DNA of 6,036 nucleotides from PALSA-1296 sp038322815 (GCA_038322815.1 JBBQGG010000104.1:1-6036); one strand, 5' to 3'. Positions 1-5,811 are shown, numbered from the stretch's first letter. Numbers and translations: made by a program. Notes: a model not told the origin generated them from the letters alone.

Positions 1-1085
1 GCTTCCGCGTCATACATAATGATATTTTAGGACCATCGAAAGGCGGCATACGTTTCGATCCCCGTGTAAATCTTGATGAAGTAAAAGCGCTTGCTGCTTG
101 GATGACGTGGAAATGCGCCGTCATTGATATACCTTTCGGCGGAGCCAAAGGCGGAGTTCGCTGCGATCCGAGGCATTTATCACAGCGCGAACTTGAAATG
201 ATCACGCGCCGCTATACATCGAACATGCTCGATGTCTTCGGTCCCGACCGCGACATTCCGGCACCTGATGTTAATACGAATGAGCAAGTCATGGCATGGC
301 TGCTCGATACCTATTCCATGCACATGCGCCGCACCGAGCCCGGCGTTGTAACAGGCAAGCCGCTCATTCTTGGCGGAAGCAAAGGACGCCGCGAAGCAAC
401 AGGCCGCGGAGTCATGCATGCCACGCTTTGCGGACTTGAGAAGCTTCGTATCTCTCCGGCAAAGGCGGTCGTTGCAGTTGAAGGATTCGGAAATGTCGGT
501 TCGATCAGCGCAGCATCGCTTTATGAGCAAGGCGCGAAGATCGTTGCCATCAGCGATGTGACGGGCGGATATTTTAATGCAAAAGGAATTGATATTGAAG
601 CGGCTATAAAATATTCGGAATCGCACGGAAATCTGCTCGAAGGATTTACGGGCGGTGAGAAGATCACCAACGATGAAGTGCTTACCGTGAAATGCGATGT
701 GCTAGTTCCTGCTGCAAGAGAAGACCGCATTACTGAAAGAAATGCAAAAAATATTCAGGCAAAACTAATAGTCGAAGGTGCAAACGGTCCGACAAGTGCA
801 AGTGCCGATGCGATCTTAGAGAAAAAAGGCGTGATGGTTATTCCGGATATCCTTGCCAACGCCGGCGGAGTGAAGGTCAGCTATTTTGAATGGGTACAAA
901 ACCGTATGGGCTTTTACTGGCCGCTCGATCTGGTCAACCAGCGCCTTGAGCAGGCAATGAAAGATGCCTTCGACCGAGTTTATGAAAACGGACAAAAGTA
1001 CAATGTATCTTTGCGACTGAGTTCATATATTTTGGCGATCGATAAAGTAGCGCGGACACTGAAGCTTCGTGGTATTTACGGGTAA
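1..1085 (+). CDS. gdhA: Glu/Leu/Phe/Val-family dehydrogenase, probably glutamate dehydrogenase (5' end missing)
   Basis: This enzyme oxidatively deaminates glutamate to 2-oxoglutarate and ammonia, or runs in reverse, using NAD(P) in the cytoplasm. The reading frame is open at the window edge: the first full codon is at base 3, and 360 residues precede the TAA at 1083-1085. Compared with the usual 410-430 residues, roughly the first 50-75 are missing. The visible Lys residues 13 (in GPSKGGIRF), 37 (in MTWKCA) and 49 (in PFGGAKGG) are spaced exactly like K89, K113 and K125 of the Clostridium symbiosum enzyme. Asp89 (in PAPDVNTNE) matches its catalytic D165. The Rossmann motif GFGNVG is encoded near 483-500, with an acidic residue at the end of the next strand (ISDVTGG). 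The C-terminal VSYFEWVQN stretch is typical of the family. A Met at 102 is internal and not the start. Family assignment is firm; glutamate specificity and the choice of NAD or NADP are inferred. Confidence 0.95.
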   Translation, partial: FRVIHNDILGPSKGGIRFDPRVNLDEVKALAAWMTWKCAVIDIPFGGAKGGVRCDPRHLSQRELEMITRRYTSNMLDVFGPDRDIPAPDVNTNEQVMAWLLDTYSMHMRRTEPGVVTGKPLILGGSKGRREATGRGVMHATLCGLEKLRISPAKAVVAVEGFGNVGSISAASLYEQGAKIVAISDVTGGYFNAKGIDIEAAIKYSESHGNLLEGFTGGEKITNDEVLTVKCDVLVPAAREDRITERNAKNIQAKLIVEGANGPTSASADAILEKKGVMVIPDILANAGGVKVSYFEWVQNRMGFYWPLDLVNQRLEQAMKDAFDRVYENGQKYNVSLRLSSYILAIDKVARTLKLRGIYG

Positions 1086-1117
1086 TCTCCAGTAGGACGG
1101 ATCTCCAGTGGGGCGGA
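1086..1117. repeat. 16-bp imperfect direct repeat just after the gdh stop codon
   Basis: Bases 1086-1101 (TCTCCAGTAGGACGGA) and 1102-1117 (TCTCCAGTGGGGCGGA) are adjacent copies that agree at 14 of 16 positions; both differences are A/G. The second copy runs into the left arm of the large inverted repeat at 1106-1164. The first copy may therefore be a decayed partial duplication of the edge of that element. The similarity is seen directly; the duplication history is inferred. Confidence 0.7.
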
Positions 1118-1164
1118 CTCTTAGTCCGCCAGTGAGGCCTGGCGGACTAAGATCCGCCCCACTG
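1106..1164. repeat. Nested inverted repeat (long intergenic hairpin, REP/MITE-like)
   Basis: The left arm 1106-1130 and right arm 1141-1164 pair over 24 bp with one unpaired C near 1118. They are separated by a 10-base loop whose two outer base pairs (1131-1132 with 1139-1140) can also form. Each arm also folds on its own: GGCGGACT at 1112-1119 pairs with AGTCCGCC at 1123-1130 across CTT, and GGCGGA at 1141-1146 pairs with TCCGCC at 1153-1158. The element can thus be one long hairpin or two tandem hairpins. It begins 20 bases after the gdh stop. No run of T follows it, so it is not a classic intrinsic terminator, although it could protect the gdh mRNA 3' end. No transposase is present, so mobility is only suggested by its form. 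Confidence 0.85.
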
Positions 1165-1179
1165 AATACACAAACTCAC

Positions 1180-1734
1180 TTGCGCAAAAACCAAATCATA
1201 TTTGCAATTCTACTCTCCGCCCTTGTCCCAGCAAGGGCGGAGATTTATGGGCAAAGTTACTTAGGAATAAAGGATAGTTTAGGGCGTAGTGGTATATATC
1301 AAATTTTGCTGAATGAAGGTATAGACTCAGTTTTGAATTCTATAAATCTATCGAGAAATGATGTGGAAGTAGTCGAGGATACAAATCTGACATGGAGTGA
1401 TTATTCTCATATTGGATCACGTCCCAAAGATCCCGATACATTTTTCAAAAAGCTTCTCATCCAAAAAAATAATAGGAATTATAAAATTTTTAATAGTTCA
1501 AGCACTACCGAGCAAGGAATATATACTCTTTCAGTAACTGGAAAAGTTGTCAGCCTGCCAGCAAATATTCCGGAAAGAACTTTCTCATTTAATAAATCGC
1601 GCAAATACAATACGGTGTATGAAAATGATCTCTCAAATGAATCAAAATCCTTTTGGGATTCCACAGCGAAACCTATTCTCGTTACGCTTGGCGCTGTTGC
1701 CGTAATTGCACTCTTTTTCCTCGTTCGAGGTTAG
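1180..1734 (+). CDS. Unrecognised exported protein with signal peptide and C-terminal membrane anchor
   Basis: I do not recognise this family. From the TTG at 1180 it encodes 184 residues. Residues 1-20 form a clear signal peptide: basic MRKNQ, hydrophobic IIFAILLSALV, and an ARA cleavage site before Glu21. Residues of about 25-155 are polar and rich in Asn and Ser. A hydrophobic segment of about 18 residues (PILVTLGAVAVIALFFLV) ends the protein, followed only by Arg-Gly. This predicts a periplasmic domain tethered by one C-terminal helix. The frame stays open back to a GTG at 1108, but that extension only translates the inverted repeat and would bury the signal peptide, so I prefer TTG. Apart from the initiator there is no Met. 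The body looks more AT-rich than gdh. The gene ends 6 bases before bamD, in the same frame, which suggests co-translation and perhaps a role in envelope biogenesis; that role is inference from position only. Confidence 0.75.
   Translation: MRKNQIIFAILLSALVPARAEIYGQSYLGIKDSLGRSGIYQILLNEGIDSVLNSINLSRNDVEVVEDTNLTWSDYSHIGSRPKDPDTFFKKLLIQKNNRNYKIFNSSSTTEQGIYTLSVTGKVVSLPANIPERTFSFNKSRKYNTVYENDLSNESKSFWDSTAKPILVTLGAVAVIALFFLVRG
1214..1243. repeat. Perfect 12-bp GC-rich hairpin inside the signal-peptide coding region
   Basis: Bases 1214-1225 (TCTCCGCCCTTG) and 1232-1243 (CAAGGGCGGAGA) are exact reverse complements around a 6-base loop TCCCAG. The hairpin encodes residues 12-21 of the exported protein: the end of its hydrophobic core, the signal-peptidase site and the first mature residue. 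It shares the TCCGCCC/GGGCGGA core with the intergenic repeat at 1106-1164. It may be a related small palindromic insertion taken into the gene, or an RNA structure near the start that affects translation. The pairing is certain; the role is not known. Confidence 0.8.
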
Positions 1735-1740
1735 TACATT

Positions 1741-2541
1741 GTGAAAAAATTAAAAAATAAAATTTCTACTCTTTCCAAGCTTCTTTTAGCGGTTAGCCTT
1801 GCGGGTACCGGCAGTTCGTTGATCTCATGCGGATCAAGCAAGCCCGCTCCGGTCGCAGCAGGAGAGAATGTCATCGAAACTCGTTTTGCCGAAGGAAAGA
1901 AGGCTTACGACAAAGAGGACTGGCTCGAGGCAATTCGTATATTCGATGAGATCCGTCTGCAAGCGCCGACTTCCGATTATGCTGTGAATGCAACATTTCT
2001 TGAAGGCATGGCACGATATAATTCAGGCACATATATCAGTGCCGCAGTAGATTTTCGGGCAGTTCGCCGCAACTATCCAAATTCTTCTATGGCGCCACGA
2101 GCGCAATTTATGGTAGGCGAAAGTTATAATATGCTTTCGCCTCGTCCGGAACTTGACCAAACGTATTCGCAATATGCCATCAATGAATATCAAAACTTTT
2201 TGCGGGATTATTCTACCTCCGATAAGCCATTAGTTGATAGTGCACAAATGCGTATCACGGACATCCGCAATAAAATGGCGCGAAAGATATTACTCGGAGC
2301 TGAACTTTATCTCAAGTTATCATCGAATAATTCAGCGATTGCATTCTTTAATCGCGTAGTAGAAAATTATTATGATACACCATCTGCTGTCGAAGCGCAA
2401 CTTCGTATTGCAGAAGTTCAGTACAGCAGAAAGAAAATGAAAGAAGCGCAGGATGCAGTGTTAGTATTTGAAGATAAGTTCTTTAGTAATGCTACACCTG
2501 CTCAACGAGCCCGTGCTCATAGCATTAAGCAATCACTCTAA
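1741..2541 (+). CDS. bamD: Outer membrane protein assembly factor BamD (TPR lipoprotein)
   Basis: BamD is a lipoprotein on the periplasmic face of the outer membrane that works with BamA to fold and insert beta-barrel proteins. The 266-residue product starts with a lipoprotein signal: basic MKKLKNK, a hydrophobic stretch, and the lipobox LISC with the lipidated Cys at residue 30. A short Gly/Ala/Pro linker follows, then TPR-like helical repeats from about residue 47 to the end. Typical BamD phrases are visible, such as GKKAYDKEDWLEAIRIF, AAVDFRAVRRNYPNS, RAQFMVGESY and AIAFFNRVVENYYDT. Length fits the family (about 240-290). The GTG at 1741 is chosen because the in-frame TAG at 1732-1734 closes the frame upstream and a signal peptide begins directly there; GAGG at 1727-1730 is a possible weak ribosome site. 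It sits 6 bases after the anchored protein gene and 3 bases before the thioesterase gene, so all three are probably co-transcribed. Confidence 0.93.
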   Translation: MKKLKNKISTLSKLLLAVSLAGTGSSLISCGSSKPAPVAAGENVIETRFAEGKKAYDKEDWLEAIRIFDEIRLQAPTSDYAVNATFLEGMARYNSGTYISAAVDFRAVRRNYPNSSMAPRAQFMVGESYNMLSPRPELDQTYSQYAINEYQNFLRDYSTSDKPLVDSAQMRITDIRNKMARKILLGAELYLKLSSNNSAIAFFNRVVENYYDTPSAVEAQLRIAEVQYSRKKMKEAQDAVLVFEDKFFSNATPAQRARAHSIKQSL

Positions 2542-2544
2542 ATA

Positions 2545-3072
2545 ATGCCGCAGAAACAATCGAAGAAAGTCCGCGAATCGCAGATCGAGATGACAGAGCT
2601 TGTTCTGCCGAACGATACCAATCAACTCGGCAATCTTCTTGGGGGACGTTTGATGCATTGGATGGATATTTGTGCTGCAATATCAGCAGGAAAGCATTCC
2701 GGCAGAGTCTGCGTCACGGCAAGTGTTGACGAAATTAATTTTTTAGGTCCCGTGAAACTCGGTCAGGTCGTTCATCTTTATGCAAGCGTAAACCGTGCAT
2801 TCCATACTTCGATGGAAGTCGGAGTTCGCGTGATCGTTGAAGATATTCATACGGGTTATAGCCGGCATGTGAATACGGGTTATCTTACGTTCGTTGCATT
2901 GGATGAGACAGGACGTGGAGTGAAAGTGCCGGAGCTTGTGCCTTCAGCTTCAGAAGAAAAGCGGAGATTCGAAGCAGCCTTCACGCGCCGTGATAATCGT
3001 CTGGAACGCCGCCGGCTTATCGCAACCAATGAAGCAGTCCGACTAAAAAAAGAATCTTCGAAAAATAAGTAA
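2545..3072 (+). CDS. Hotdog-fold acyl-CoA thioesterase (YciA/YkhA/ACOT7-like)
   Basis: This cytoplasmic enzyme hydrolyses acyl-CoA to free fatty acid and CoA. The 175-residue protein has one 4HBT hotdog domain, roughly residues 13-130. The family signature is clear: PNDTNQLGNLLGGRLMHWMD at residues 22-41, with Asn26, the GG at 33-34 on the central helix, and Asp41 as the likely active-site acid. VTASVDEINFLGPVKLGQVV and NRAFHTSMEVGVRV are further typical strands of acyl-CoA thioesterases. Single-domain members normally assemble into hexamers (family knowledge). The C-terminus, after about residue 135, is charged, rich in Arg and Lys, and probably helical. ATG at 2545 lies 3 bases after the bamD stop and in the same frame, with no Shine-Dalgarno sequence, so translation is probably coupled to bamD. 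Chain-length preference cannot be read from the sequence. The link with bamD looks like operon economy rather than a shared pathway. Confidence 0.93.
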   Translation: MPQKQSKKVRESQIEMTELVLPNDTNQLGNLLGGRLMHWMDICAAISAGKHSGRVCVTASVDEINFLGPVKLGQVVHLYASVNRAFHTSMEVGVRVIVEDIHTGYSRHVNTGYLTFVALDETGRGVKVPELVPSASEEKRRFEAAFTRRDNRLERRRLIATNEAVRLKKESSKNK

Positions 3073-3086
3073 GGGTTGCTCTTACC

Positions 3087-3779
3087 ATGTCAGAGATACA
3101 TTCACTCTCACTAAGTCTTCAAGCAGTTACAAAGCGTTATTCCCGCGCACCGATTTTTTCACCTGTTACTTGTGAAGTTGGTCAAAGCGAGATCGTTGCA
3201 ATTACAGGAGCGAATGGATCGGGCAAATCCACGCTGTTAAAAATTATTGCCGGAGTTACGGAGCCGACAAAAGGGAAGTGTACCTGGAAGATTAATCAAA
3301 CAAATTTAGCAAATCGAGAAAATGTTCGCGGAAGAGAGATAAGTAGTAGCCCACGAGAGATTCAAAAAACTTTAGGTTTTGTCTCTCCCTATCTCGAATT
3401 ATATAACGAACTCACAGCAGTAGAGCATGTGCAATTTGTAGCAGAGCTTAAAGGTCAAAGAATTACTCGTGATGAAGCTGTAAGTGAATTGACTTCTTTT
3501 GGGTTAGATAAAGATATTGCTTCGGGCAATAGAACGATGAAGCAGTATAGCTCAGGAATGCAGCAGCGAGTCCGATTGGCGATGGCATTTATCAGTAAAC
3601 CAAAAATATTATTACTCGATGAGCCAAGTTCGAATCTCGATGAAGAGGGAATACAAACGCTTTTCAGAAAATTAGATAGATATTCGATCGATGGCTCGAT
3701 TGTTATCATTGCTACGAATGATGAACGGGAAAAGAATCTTGCTGCAAGGGAGATAGTGCTTGAACCGTTTAAAAAATAA
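3087..3779 (+). CDS. ABC transporter ATP-binding protein, CcmA-like, with atypical Q- and H-loops
   Basis: This is a 230-residue ABC ATPase subunit that would power an unseen membrane partner. Walker A is GANGSGKST (residues 41-49). The signature is YSSGMQQR (154-161). Walker B is ILLLDE (174-179) with catalytic Glu179, followed by the D-loop SNLD (182-185). Two usual residues are missing: the Q-loop region reads GFVSPYLELYNELT (97-110) with no Gln anywhere between 94 and 115, and the switch His position is Asn211 (ATNDERE). The compact size resembles CcmA, the heme-exporter ATPase, but no CcmB-like permease follows in the window, so I assign neither substrate nor gene symbol. ATG at 3087 starts 14 bases after the thioesterase stop, with AAGGG at 3071-3075 as a weak, rather distant ribosome site. 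Wording is otherwise typical of small FCB-group ABC ATPases. Exporter or motility-type function remains open. Confidence 0.9.
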   Translation: MSEIHSLSLSLQAVTKRYSRAPIFSPVTCEVGQSEIVAITGANGSGKSTLLKIIAGVTEPTKGKCTWKINQTNLANRENVRGREISSSPREIQKTLGFVSPYLELYNELTAVEHVQFVAELKGQRITRDEAVSELTSFGLDKDIASGNRTMKQYSSGMQQRVRLAMAFISKPKILLLDEPSSNLDEEGIQTLFRKLDRYSIDGSIVIIATNDEREKNLAAREIVLEPFKK

Positions 3780-3784
3780 TGTAT

Positions 3785-3908
3785 TGTTTCATTGTGAGGA
3801 GTCGTGCTGTGACGACGAAGCAATCCCCTAATAGTTTGTAGCGCGTAAGTCTCTACCTCGATTCAGGGGATTGCTTCGTGGGGCTAAAGCCCTTCTCGCA
3901 ATGACACA
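3785..3908. repeat. MITE-like imperfect palindrome between the ABC gene and tgt
   Basis: Two arms of about 44 bases (3785-3829 and 3865-3908) are inverted around a spacer of 35 bases. The inner core is perfect: ACGAAGCAATCCCCT at 3815-3829 against AGGGGATTGCTTCGT at 3865-3879. The outer ends CATTGTGAG (3790-3798) and CTCGCAATG (3895-3903) pair with one G-T wobble. The poorly matching middle of each arm is a small hairpin of its own: GTCGT/ACGAC (3801-3805, 3812-3816) and GGGC/GCCC (3881-3884, 3889-3892). From memory, palindromes of the type CATTGCGAGGAG...CGAAGCAATCC occur as dispersed repeats in many bacterial genomes. No ORF of note lies in the element. It ends 11 bases before the tgt start, so it would lie in the tgt leader or form a transcript-end hairpin for the ABC gene. 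Confidence 0.88.
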
Positions 3909-3919
3909 TATTTTAAAGT

Positions 3920-5050
3920 ATGCACTTCACACTTCAACATACCGACACTAAAACCAAAGCGCGCACCGGCTTACTTACGACCGATCATGGTATGATCGAA
4001 ACACCGGCATTCATGCCTGTGGGGACGCTTGCAACGGTAAAATCACTTTTGCCGCGTGATGTCTGGAATACAGGAGCGCGGCTATGTTTAGCAAATGCCT
4101 ATCATTTATATCTACGTCCAGGGACAGAGATCATAAAAGAAGCGGGTGGAATTCATCGCTTTGCAAATTGGGATGGAAGTGTCTTAACTGATTCAGGAGG
4201 GTATCAGGTTTATTCTTTGAGCGCTCTTCGGAAGATAACGGATGATGGCGTGAAGTTCAAATCACATATCGATGGCTCTGCACATTATTTCACACCGGAA
4301 AAAGTCATAGAGATCGAACGCGATCTCGGACCAGATTTTATGATGGTTCTTGACGAATGTCCCCCATCGAATGCTGAAAGGGCAGTTGTTGAGCAAGCCG
4401 TGAAGCGCACTCTGCTTTGGGCTAATCGCGCTATGGAGCATATCGAAAAGACAAAGCCATTACATGGTTACGATCAAGCGGCATATCTTATCGTGCAAGG
4501 TGGAGTTCATCGCGACTTGCGCGAACAATGTGCCGAAAAACTTGTGTCAATGAATTCATTTGGTTATGCTATCGGCGGACTTGCAGTCGGTGAACCGAAT
4601 GAAGTGATGTATGAAGTAACGAACTGGACGACAGATGTTCTGCCAAAAGAAAAGCCTCGCTACCTTATGGGAGTCGGCACTCCAGTTGATCTTCTTGAAT
4701 CAATTGCGCGGGGAGTAGATATGTTCGACTGCGTTATCCCGACTCGTAATGCCCGCAACGGACAGATATTTACTGCGAATGGCAAACTCAATATGCGCAA
4801 TGCAAAATGGAAAAATGATTTCTCTCTTATTGATGAATCAACCCCATCCTACGCTTCGCAGAATTTTACTAAAGCCTATCTTGCACATCTATTTAATTCC
4901 GATGAAACACTTGCATTAACTTTAGCGACGATGCATAATATTGCATTCTACCAGCAACTTGTAAGAACAGCAAGGGAAAAGGTTCTTGAGAGGACATTCC
5001 TGCAATGGAAAACTGATTTTATCTTCCGATACACTCTTGTGAAAATATAG
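3920..5050 (+). CDS. tgt: tRNA-guanine(34) transglycosylase lacking zinc-ligand cysteines
   Basis: Tgt exchanges guanine 34 in the anticodon of GUN-decoding tRNAs (Asp, Asn, His, Tyr) for the queuine precursor preQ1. The protein has 376 residues, normal for bacterial Tgt. Key residues align with Zymomonas mobilis Tgt: Asp91 (TDSGGYQ) with D102, Asp145 (VLDECPP) with D156, Gln193 (VQGG) with Q203, Gly220 (IGGLAVGEP) with G230, and the nucleophile Asp270 (MFDCVIPTR) with D280. The zinc site is changed: the positions of C318, C320 and C323 are Thr308, Ser310 and Ser313, while His339 (TMHN) keeps the place of H349. Spacing is identical, so the alignment is secure. I recall Bacteroidota Tgt proteins also lacking these Cys residues, so this may be a lineage trait rather than inactivation. 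An in-frame TAA at 3914-3916 fixes ATG 3920 as the earliest start. No Shine-Dalgarno sequence is seen; the leader carries the palindromic element. Confidence 0.96.
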   Translation: MHFTLQHTDTKTKARTGLLTTDHGMIETPAFMPVGTLATVKSLLPRDVWNTGARLCLANAYHLYLRPGTEIIKEAGGIHRFANWDGSVLTDSGGYQVYSLSALRKITDDGVKFKSHIDGSAHYFTPEKVIEIERDLGPDFMMVLDECPPSNAERAVVEQAVKRTLLWANRAMEHIEKTKPLHGYDQAAYLIVQGGVHRDLREQCAEKLVSMNSFGYAIGGLAVGEPNEVMYEVTNWTTDVLPKEKPRYLMGVGTPVDLLESIARGVDMFDCVIPTRNARNGQIFTANGKLNMRNAKWKNDFSLIDESTPSYASQNFTKAYLAHLFNSDETLALTLATMHNIAFYQQLVRTAREKVLERTFLQWKTDFIFRYTLVKI

Positions 5051-5225
5051 CTTCCCAATCTGACTCATCCAAAGCTCAATAGTTAATAGTTTACAAATTC
5101 GTGGCCCAAAATTGCGTCCTTGATTCTCCATGAATCAAACATAATCCGAACAATAAATTATTTATTTATATTGAGTTACAGTATCTACGTATATTTTAAG
5201 TAGTACCGAAAAATAACCTAAAGCG

Positions 5226-5233
5226 TAAGTTTG
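5226..5233 (+). promoter_or_regulatory. Possible Bacteroidota-type -7 promoter element upstream of the small secreted protein
   Basis: TAAGTTTG fits the TAnnTTTG -7 consensus of the Bacteroidota primary sigma factor and lies 64 bases before the ATG at 5298. No matching TTTG/TTG -33 box is visible at the usual distance of about 19-21 bases upstream, so the call is weak. The rest of the 247-bp gap (5051-5297) is AT-rich with no ORF. It holds a short hairpin at 5120-5138 (TTGATTC, loop TCCAT, GAATCAA) without a T tract. Confidence 0.22.
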
Positions 5234-5297
5234 TATATGGTGATTATGTAATAACAATCGCCAAACATTTTTTCACAAACTAACCCTTTATACTACA

Positions 5298-5705
5298 ATG
5301 AAAAACTCAATCAAAACAATCGCATCTTTCGTCACTTTTTATGCCATGCTCATCGGATTCGGCTCAAATGCAGCCAATGCTCAATTCTCGAAAGCAGTCG
5401 TTGTGCTCAAGGGAAGCGTACATAATGAACAGACGGGGAAAGCATTTCCGGTGAAGATCAGCATTCTAAATGAGAAGAACGATGAAGTTACTGCCAGCCA
5501 GTCCAACAGCATCACCGGCAATTACCTTGTGGTGATCCAACTGAACAAGAAATACCACATCCACCTTGAAGGAGAAGGAATCGTCACGAAGGATGAGATC
5601 ATTGAAACTCCGACAGCCAATGCAACAGTACAGATCACGAAGGATTTCACCATCGTTCCGACTTCGGCGGTAGCTGGTACAGCCGATGGATCAGGACAGA
5701 AGTAA
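5298..5705 (+). CDS. Small secreted protein with a carboxypeptidase-regulatory-like beta-sandwich
   Basis: The product is 135 residues. Residues 1-28 form a Sec signal peptide with a long hydrophobic core (about IASFVTFYAMLIGFG) and an ANA cleavage site before Gln29. The mature part, about residues 33-110, looks like one domain of the carboxypeptidase-regulatory/CNA-B-like beta-sandwich type. It opens with VVVLKGSVHNEQTGKAFPVK, the usual 'G-x-V-x(4)-TG-x-x-x-P-V' strand pattern. It continues through SITGNYLVVIQLNKKYHIHL, the 'G-x-Y-x-V-x-L-x(3)-K-Y' pattern, and a second polar edge, ending in a low-complexity tail (SAVAGTADGSGQK). In FCB bacteria such domains are usually part of larger OmpA-like or TonB-linked proteins; here the domain stands alone, with no anchor, lipobox or sorting signal. 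It is probably periplasmic or extracellular. ATG 5298 is chosen because the signal peptide begins there; no Shine-Dalgarno sequence is present. The gap before it suggests its own promoter. No function is assigned. Confidence 0.82.
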   Translation: MKNSIKTIASFVTFYAMLIGFGSNAANAQFSKAVVVLKGSVHNEQTGKAFPVKISILNEKNDEVTASQSNSITGNYLVVIQLNKKYHIHLEGEGIVTKDEIIETPTANATVQITKDFTIVPTSAVAGTADGSGQK

Positions 5706-5811
5706 GTGGATTTCGATCATAACCCCTCTACCGTGATGAGAGGATTGATATTCTGGGAACGGACGAAGGATTTGGGAAGTTGAATGCAATTCGCAAAACG
5801 ATCGGAACTTC

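Noticed and set aside
180..626. Minus-strand ORF of 148 codons inside gdh
   Set aside because: It is the shadow of a well-conserved enzyme gene; its product is Cys/Arg-rich without recognisable domains.
1108..1179. Upstream in-frame GTG start extending the anchored protein by 24 residues
   Set aside because: The extension only translates the inverted repeat and would place a polar, Pro/Arg-rich segment before a clear signal peptide.
3455..3823. Minus-strand ORF of 122 codons across the end of the ABC gene and into the palindrome
   Set aside because: It overlaps the signature, Walker B and H-loop coding region of the ABC ATPase and has no recognisable family pattern.
1086..3908. CRISPR array or defence island suggested by several repeats
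   Set aside because: The repeats are single palindromes of different types with no regular spacing, and no cas or nuclease genes are present.
4922..5131. Minus-strand ORF of 69 codons at the end of tgt
   Set aside because: Most of it is antisense to conserved Tgt sequence; no signal peptide, domain or promoter supports it.
5120..5138. Hairpin TTGATTC-TCCAT-GAATCAA as a terminator after tgt
   Set aside because: The stem is AT-rich, only 7 bp, 70 bases after the stop, and has no T run on either side that fits an intrinsic terminator.
5171..5199. Sigma-70-like promoter with TTGAGT and a TTTTAA -10
   Set aside because: The -10 match is poor, and the better TATATT match gives a spacer of only about 13 bases.
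5725..5743. Hairpin CCTCT/AGAGG after the small secreted protein gene
   Set aside because: A 5-bp stem with a 9-base loop and no T run is expected by chance.
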